This document shows positions 59,343 to 64,000 of a stretch of 64,000 nucleotides of DNA, piece after piece; position 1 is the first letter of the stretch, and the number at the start of each line of letters is the position of its first letter. The notes beneath the pieces were generated by a model. The model worked only from the letters and a program-made list of their open reading frames with translations. It was not told the DNA's origin and searched no databases. The position numbers and the translations under genes are program-made. The DNA lies in the NCBI GenBank assembly GCA_950097015.1, contig CATNEN010000024.1, positions 1,448,001-1,512,000 of the forward strand, in the 5' to 3' direction. This stretch comes from Macrostomum hystrix. Its lineage: Eukaryota; Platyhelminthes; Macrostomidae.

Positions 59343-61130
59343 TATTACTAAGACAATAGCATGAAGCCAGTTTTGGACCGAAAATAATATGTGTATGACT
59401 GGTACCCTCCAATCCATTGGAGCCTTTTAAAGACTGGTTATAACAAATAATATTAAAGAGTATTTCTATACAGTTTGGGAGTTAAAGTGTCTTACTGCTC
59501 AGGCACTTGTGATTTGCTACCACAGTTATTGAATATACATATATATACTTAAAGTGTTATTTACTTCCCTATAATTGGGTAAATTTAAATATAACGAAAG
59601 TTGACTATTAACTAAGCATTTTTGCAGTGGATAAATAGGCCTATAACTAAGTAATTTTAGGAGGAAGGAGCCCTACGACAGTTAGGCCTACCCTAACCTT
59701 ATACCCATAATGTTTGATGAGCTATGTCATAACATACGGCACAACTTAGCACTTCAAAACTGTTTCTATTCTAATTGTCTTCCTATTTAATAAATTCTGA
59801 TGATTTTATATGATTCAAATGGGAAAATAAAACAAGAATAAATAATTTCGCACAATAAAACAAGAAATAATAATAATAAAGGAATATCTCATTGCGACAT
59901 CCCTTTCAATTATGAATAGAAAAATCTATTTCTGGCTCCTAGAGTACTACAATAGACCTAGACTGAAAGTCTGAAATAAACAAACCAATTATTGTCACTT
60001 TGTTTTGTTTCGTTTCGTTTCGTTTCCATTAATTTCTAAATAATATAAAATAAGCCCTCCTAATACGACGTCACGTCACGTCATGTCACGTTAGTCGGAG
60101 TCAGTCATTTTACCTGACATTGAAATAATCGTCGCGGTTTACAAATGAAGCCTCTCTCGGTCAGAATCTGAACGCACCCTCGTGACACATTTCGTGATTT
60201 AAAATAAGAAAAGCTTTTCCTTGTTTTTTTTAACAAAAGCTTTTTAACCCAGCAATTTATATGCTTTGCCGTTCATTAAACTATATTCACCTCAAAATTA
60301 TCACATAATTTCATAATTGCTTACTAGTAAATTTTAAACTGACTCGCAAAACGTTATTTTCACATTTAAACTTTACAACTTTGCTATTATTAAGCAAGGC
60401 CTGGTTTTACACGTATGTAAGTGCTTCCCTTTACGTCCATTTAGAAAAAGTAAAAATCTTACCATGATGAAGTTGATTTCACGAATAAATAATGTCAGTC
60501 TATTATGTACCGCATAATACAACGAAAATACCACATTATGGACAGAATAAAACTATTTAATGCTATACTAATACTAATTTAACATTATACGTGACAATTT
60601 ATACTCAGGGAGTATTAAGTAGCACCTGGGAGTATTTAGAGGCTGTTACTGTTCGAATCGATCGCTTTCACTTGCAACACAGACTAATATCATTGAGAGA
60701 AGACTGTCGAGAGAATGGACGAGAGCATAAAAACTGCCAGATTGCATGGAGACGTGATCAGGAGAAATTGACAGTGCAGGGCCTTGGACTGAAGAGTTGA
60801 ATAAATGGAAGCAAAACTTGCTATCTTCTCAATGCATTTTTTGCTTATAATCTGTCTTTAACTACATGTATTTTTTCAACGAACCGAGAGTCTTGTGTCG
60901 TTATACTTGAATTGCCCTTGCATGATATAATTAATTATACATTCTAGAAGCATTTCGGGTGATTTTATTGAATAAATGTATGTGCGTGGCAGCAGTACAG
61001 CCGGCATATACTGTAGAACCGAATACGAACATGTAAATATGTGTGACAGCGCAATTACAACTGTACATTTACGTGAAGTTATAGGGCATATTATTACAGT
61101 AATATTATTTCTAATTAATAATTCATAATT
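59343..61130. other. AT-rich spacer with CRE-like cluster
   Basis: No gene is seen. At 60004-60028 there is a short GTTTC-type microsatellite. At 60067-60090 four near-consecutive CGTCA half-sites (ACGTCACGTCACGTCATGTC) resemble CREB/ATF sites. The plus-strand 69-codon ORF at 60591-60800 has no known domain. Confidence 0.4.
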
Positions 61131-61136
61131 GATTAC

Positions 61137-61412
61137 ACTTGCCCCTATTTGGCCTGATAAGCAGCCGACAGCACAGCCGCAGCTTTTACGCAACGCATCT
61201 GAAGGCTGCGAACGGCTGTTCAGTCCAGAAGGACGCCTCACCCAACCCTCTCAACTAATGATGGTACCCATTTAACAGTGAACTGAAGCGATGCAGAGTT
61301 AAGCGACTTTCTTAAGAACAGAAATTGGTCAGTGGAGTCGCGAATCGAACCCCCGATCTTCAAGTCGTGAATCCGATCGACGCTCTAACCACAAGCCTAC
61401 AACCTCCTTGTA
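61137..61412 (-). mobile_element. tRNA-derived SINE, nearly complete
   Basis: On the minus strand the order is an A-box (TGTGGTTAGAGCG), a B-box (GGGGGTTCGATTCGC), a central domain with CGCTTAACTCTGCAT and TTAAATGGGTACC, a body sharing CAGATGCGT with the 32.4 kb copy, and a tail GGGGCAAGTGTAATCAAT. The tail is a short motif rather than poly-A, which suggests a non-L1 LINE partner. It is the best-preserved copy in the window. Confidence 0.78.
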
Positions 61413-61995
61413 GAGAAGGGAGTAATTGCACTATTTGTAAGCGCCAATTGTTTTAGGCGATGGCAAAGCGTCCCATGACCATTAGCGCCTTGATCATTTA
61501 AAAGCAGGCCAATTCAGATTGATTGCAATGGCATCTTCTCTCTGCAGATGCCAGTAAATATTATATTATTTCAACTTGAATTCGGAAATAAACGAAAGGT
61601 CATTCTGTATCGTATGCAGCTTAGGGCCATGTAGTGACTAAACTTATAGTGACTATTCGAAGTTTATTTATGATTTACAATCGATTGGAACTGATTTGCA
61701 GTCACGTATATAGCTCGTACGATTATAGACAAACAAGCAGCAGCCTATCAGTTGGTTGTGGAGCTATGCCACTATTGAAATGTAAGCCTAGGCTTGTTCT
61801 TTAGTGGGCACTGATAAACAGAGAGCATCTAGCTAGATATACCCCTCAAGAGAGCATCAAGGCATATTAGAGTGGAACGGGGTCAGTGCGCGTGCAGAAG
61901 CGTTTGCAGCGAGTGACGTCACTCTTCGGCTATCCAATAAGCCTCTTGCATTGGGCGCAGCAGGCAAAACTTTCTACTGGGCCAAAGCTAGAAAA
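61413..61995. other. Upstream region of the TSP1-trypsin gene
   Basis: Unique sequence with no gene seen. Confidence 0.5.
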
Positions 61996-61997
61996 AG

Positions 61998-62007
61998 TTT
62001 TATAAGC
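61998..62007 (+). promoter_or_regulatory. TATA box of the TSP1-trypsin gene
   Basis: TTTTATAAGC lies 79 bp upstream of the ATG at 62086, nearly the same distance as in the receptor genes. Confidence 0.55.
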
Positions 62008-62085
62008 GGTAGTCCGCCACATCCATCGCTGGTTCGTAACTGCAATCCCCACTGACAAATTCTACATCGCTAACACATAGACCGC

Positions 62086-63336
62086 ATGGAAACTGCTGCA
62101 TTTTCACCAGCAGCTTCGCGGCTGCCCAGACTGTGCGCAGCGTTTGCTCTAGTCTGCTGCGGCTTTCTGATTGGAATGGCTGACAGCTCTGACGCATTCG
62201 ACCCTTATGTAACCTACGGGCCGTGGAACGCCTGGGGCTTCTGCACCAGCGACTGCAAGCAGTACAGGCGCCGATCCTGCAAATCCAGGAACTTCCTCTG
62301 GCCGTGCAAAGATGTCTTTCAACAGCAGAGCTGCTCCATTGGGAACTGTATTGAAACAGACCTGCGAACTCTGGACTGCGGCAGGAGGCGCACTTTGCAG
62401 CCGGTTGTCCAACGGATCTTCGGTGGTGTTGAATCCCAGCCGCACAGTTGGCCCTGGCATGTAAGCTCGAGTGTTGATGCTTTGAGCATATATATTAGAT
62501 ATATTCGAATCTTCAGTCGTATAATTTGGTCAATAGGAGATATTATAGAAGCATATAAAGTACAGCAATTCCTTACCCGACGTACAATCCCGTAGGTTAG
62601 CCTCGTGCGCAGTCGACATCGGCCACAGCAGTTCTGCGGCGGCACCCTGATTCATCCGCAATTCGTGTTGACTGCGCGCCACTGTGTAGTCGGCAACAAC
62701 AGGTACGCGCGTCAGCTGTTCGCCCTTGTCGGCGACCACGACACCCGAGTCAAGCATCCGAACGAGCGTCTCCACCGCGTGGAGAAGATTCGCACACATC
62801 CGAGCATTCATGCCGGCAATCTAGAGTTTGACGTGGCCCTGCTGAAGCTCGAGGAGCCGGTGACGCTCAGCGAGCACGTCCGACTGGCTTGTCTGTCACC
62901 TCCAGACCACCAGATGGCCAGCGTCCCAGTTAACACCATGTGTACCGCCATCGGCTTTGGTCGTCAAGGCCGAAGCATTGCCGATGGGCCGATGTCGCCG
63001 ACACTGCGCGAGGTCTATCTCTACCTGACTGACAACAGGAAGTGCGAAGAAGAGTATACAAGGACTAGCGTGAGCATCAACCCGCAAAGTCACGTATGCG
63101 CCTCAGCCGTTGGCAGGGATACCTGCTCAGGCGACAGCGGCGGTGGCCTGTTCTGCTCCTTCTATCCAACGACTCCTTCCGTGGGCGTGGAGCGCTGGTA
63201 CCTGTACGGCATCACCAGCTTCGGGCATCCGCGCGGCTGCGGTTATCACAGCGGTGTCTTCCAGCGAGCCAGCGTCCTGTTTGACTGGGTTCAGAGCTCC
63301 ATCAATGCCGATCTGCGAGACCGACGACGAGTCTGA
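62086..63336 (+). CDS. Secreted trypsin-like serine protease with TSP1-like domain (371 aa)
   Basis: Two exons, 62086-62460 and 62596-63336 (375+741 bp, phase 0). The signal peptide core is about residues 15-30. A thrombospondin type-1-like module spans about 43-88 (GPWNAWGFC, then five more Cys). A linker leads to the activation site VVQR110/IFGG, a variant of R/IVGG. The S1-family domain has H154 (TARHC instead of TAAHC), D204 (DVALLKL) and S306 (GDSGGG instead of GDSGGP). D300, six residues before the Ser, gives trypsin-like Arg/Lys specificity. CGGTLIHPQFVLT and a late Cys pair are typical of the fold. Cys98 before the activation site probably tethers the light chain after cleavage. The TSP1-protease order resembles secreted proteases of invertebrate immunity or epithelium, but the role is unknown. 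Confidence 0.85.
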
Positions 63337-64000
63337 TCAGAAGTTCAGTTTGATGCCGAAGCTTATCGTAAATAATATTTTTCGTATGCTTTAACAACTG
63401 ACCTTCCCGAGACAACACTCAGTTTGCATATTGCTAATGTTATCGAAACCAGTCAATTTTAACACCACAATTAACGAATTTGAATTTGAAAACGCTTTTA
63501 GTAAACTACCACGCGGTGGCCTATTTCTTTTCATAGCTGCCACTTTTTTATACGTACAAACGGAAACTATATCTGTTCAAATGCGCAGTGCAAAAAATAC
63601 ATAACTAAGCTAAATTTACCTGTTTCATTAAATCAATTTTAGCTACATTTTGAATTAGGTTTGCCTACACTTAATTAAAACATTAGGAAACGAGCAAAAG
63701 TAAAAACATTGAATTATTTAACTAGCCGTAAGTTACAATTACTTAAGTAATTCTTGTTCGACACCATTAGAAAGGTCCCAAGCTACGAGGCGGGGACGAC
63801 CGTCTGTGGGCTGTCAGAAGGTCCAAATACTGGCAAAGTGCCAATAGGTCGCATAACCTTTGAGCTGGAGAAACTATTTGCCTTTCTTGACTATTCGATT
63901 TGGAAAAGCAGCCCGACTCACTCGTCTTGCTCGGCAGAATATGCTAGCTTGAAAACGCTAAGGCGCTTATCAGTATTAGCATTAGTTTAGAGAAGCTAGT
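63337..64000. other. Right-end flank, no gene seen
   Basis: AT-rich sequence downstream of the protease. A 78-codon open stretch at 63754-63990 has no domain I know and is not called. Confidence 0.5.

Overview
This is metazoan nuclear DNA. Genes are split by GT-AG introns, coding families are animal-specific (STAT, angiomotin-like, ionotropic glutamate receptor, rhodopsin-type GPCR, LDLa, three-finger and TSP1/trypsin proteins), and tRNA-derived SINEs and cut-and-paste transposon remnants are present. The most striking feature is about twenty minisatellite arrays with unrelated 12-44 bp units. They occupy a large share of the window and lie mostly in introns and between genes. A lophotrochozoan such as a free-living flatworm with a satellite-rich genome (Macrostomum-like) would fit, but this is only an inference from style; the species cannot be named from the sequence.

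Layout. 0.3-1.2 kb: 3' end of a plus-strand LDLa/single-span membrane protein. 1.2-3.7 kb: tandem arrays. 4.0-6.3 kb: a complete three-exon minus-strand three-finger (Ly6/activin-receptor ectodomain type) membrane protein. 8.8-14.6 and 17.1-21.8 kb: two complete 12-exon tandem paralogues of an ionotropic glutamate receptor (849 and 850 aa), plus a truncated first exon of a third copy at 22.3-22.5 kb. 23-25.3 kb: arrays. 25.8-27.3 kb: an angiomotin-like Q-rich coiled-coil protein. 27.3-31 kb: AT-rich DNA, then a CpG-rich promoter-like block. 31.2-33.2 kb: a three-exon GPCR. 33.6-36.4 kb: arrays. 36.6-47.7 kb: a complete six-exon STAT (698 aa) with a different minisatellite in each of its five introns, one of them 4.3 kb long. 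47.8-51.3 kb: a piggyBac-like MITE, a SINE and a 1.9 kb 24-bp array. 52.3-54.8 kb: a USP36/42-type deubiquitinase. 55.4-58.2 kb: decayed helicase-like and other coding relics. 58.6-59.3 kb: a short TIR transposon with 8-bp target duplication. 62.1-63.3 kb: a TSP1-trypsin secreted protease.

Exon models were built by hand from ORFs, splice consensus, phase and family alignment. For the complete models (three-finger protein, both receptors, GPCR, STAT, protease) the summed exon lengths are multiples of three and all phases agree, which supports them strongly. The genes show no operon-like relationship; they are independent loci. The most unusual biology is the link between tandem arrays and introns: in one receptor intron the repeat unit is a copy of the exon end plus its 5' splice site, and in one STAT intron the unit carries the 3' splice site.
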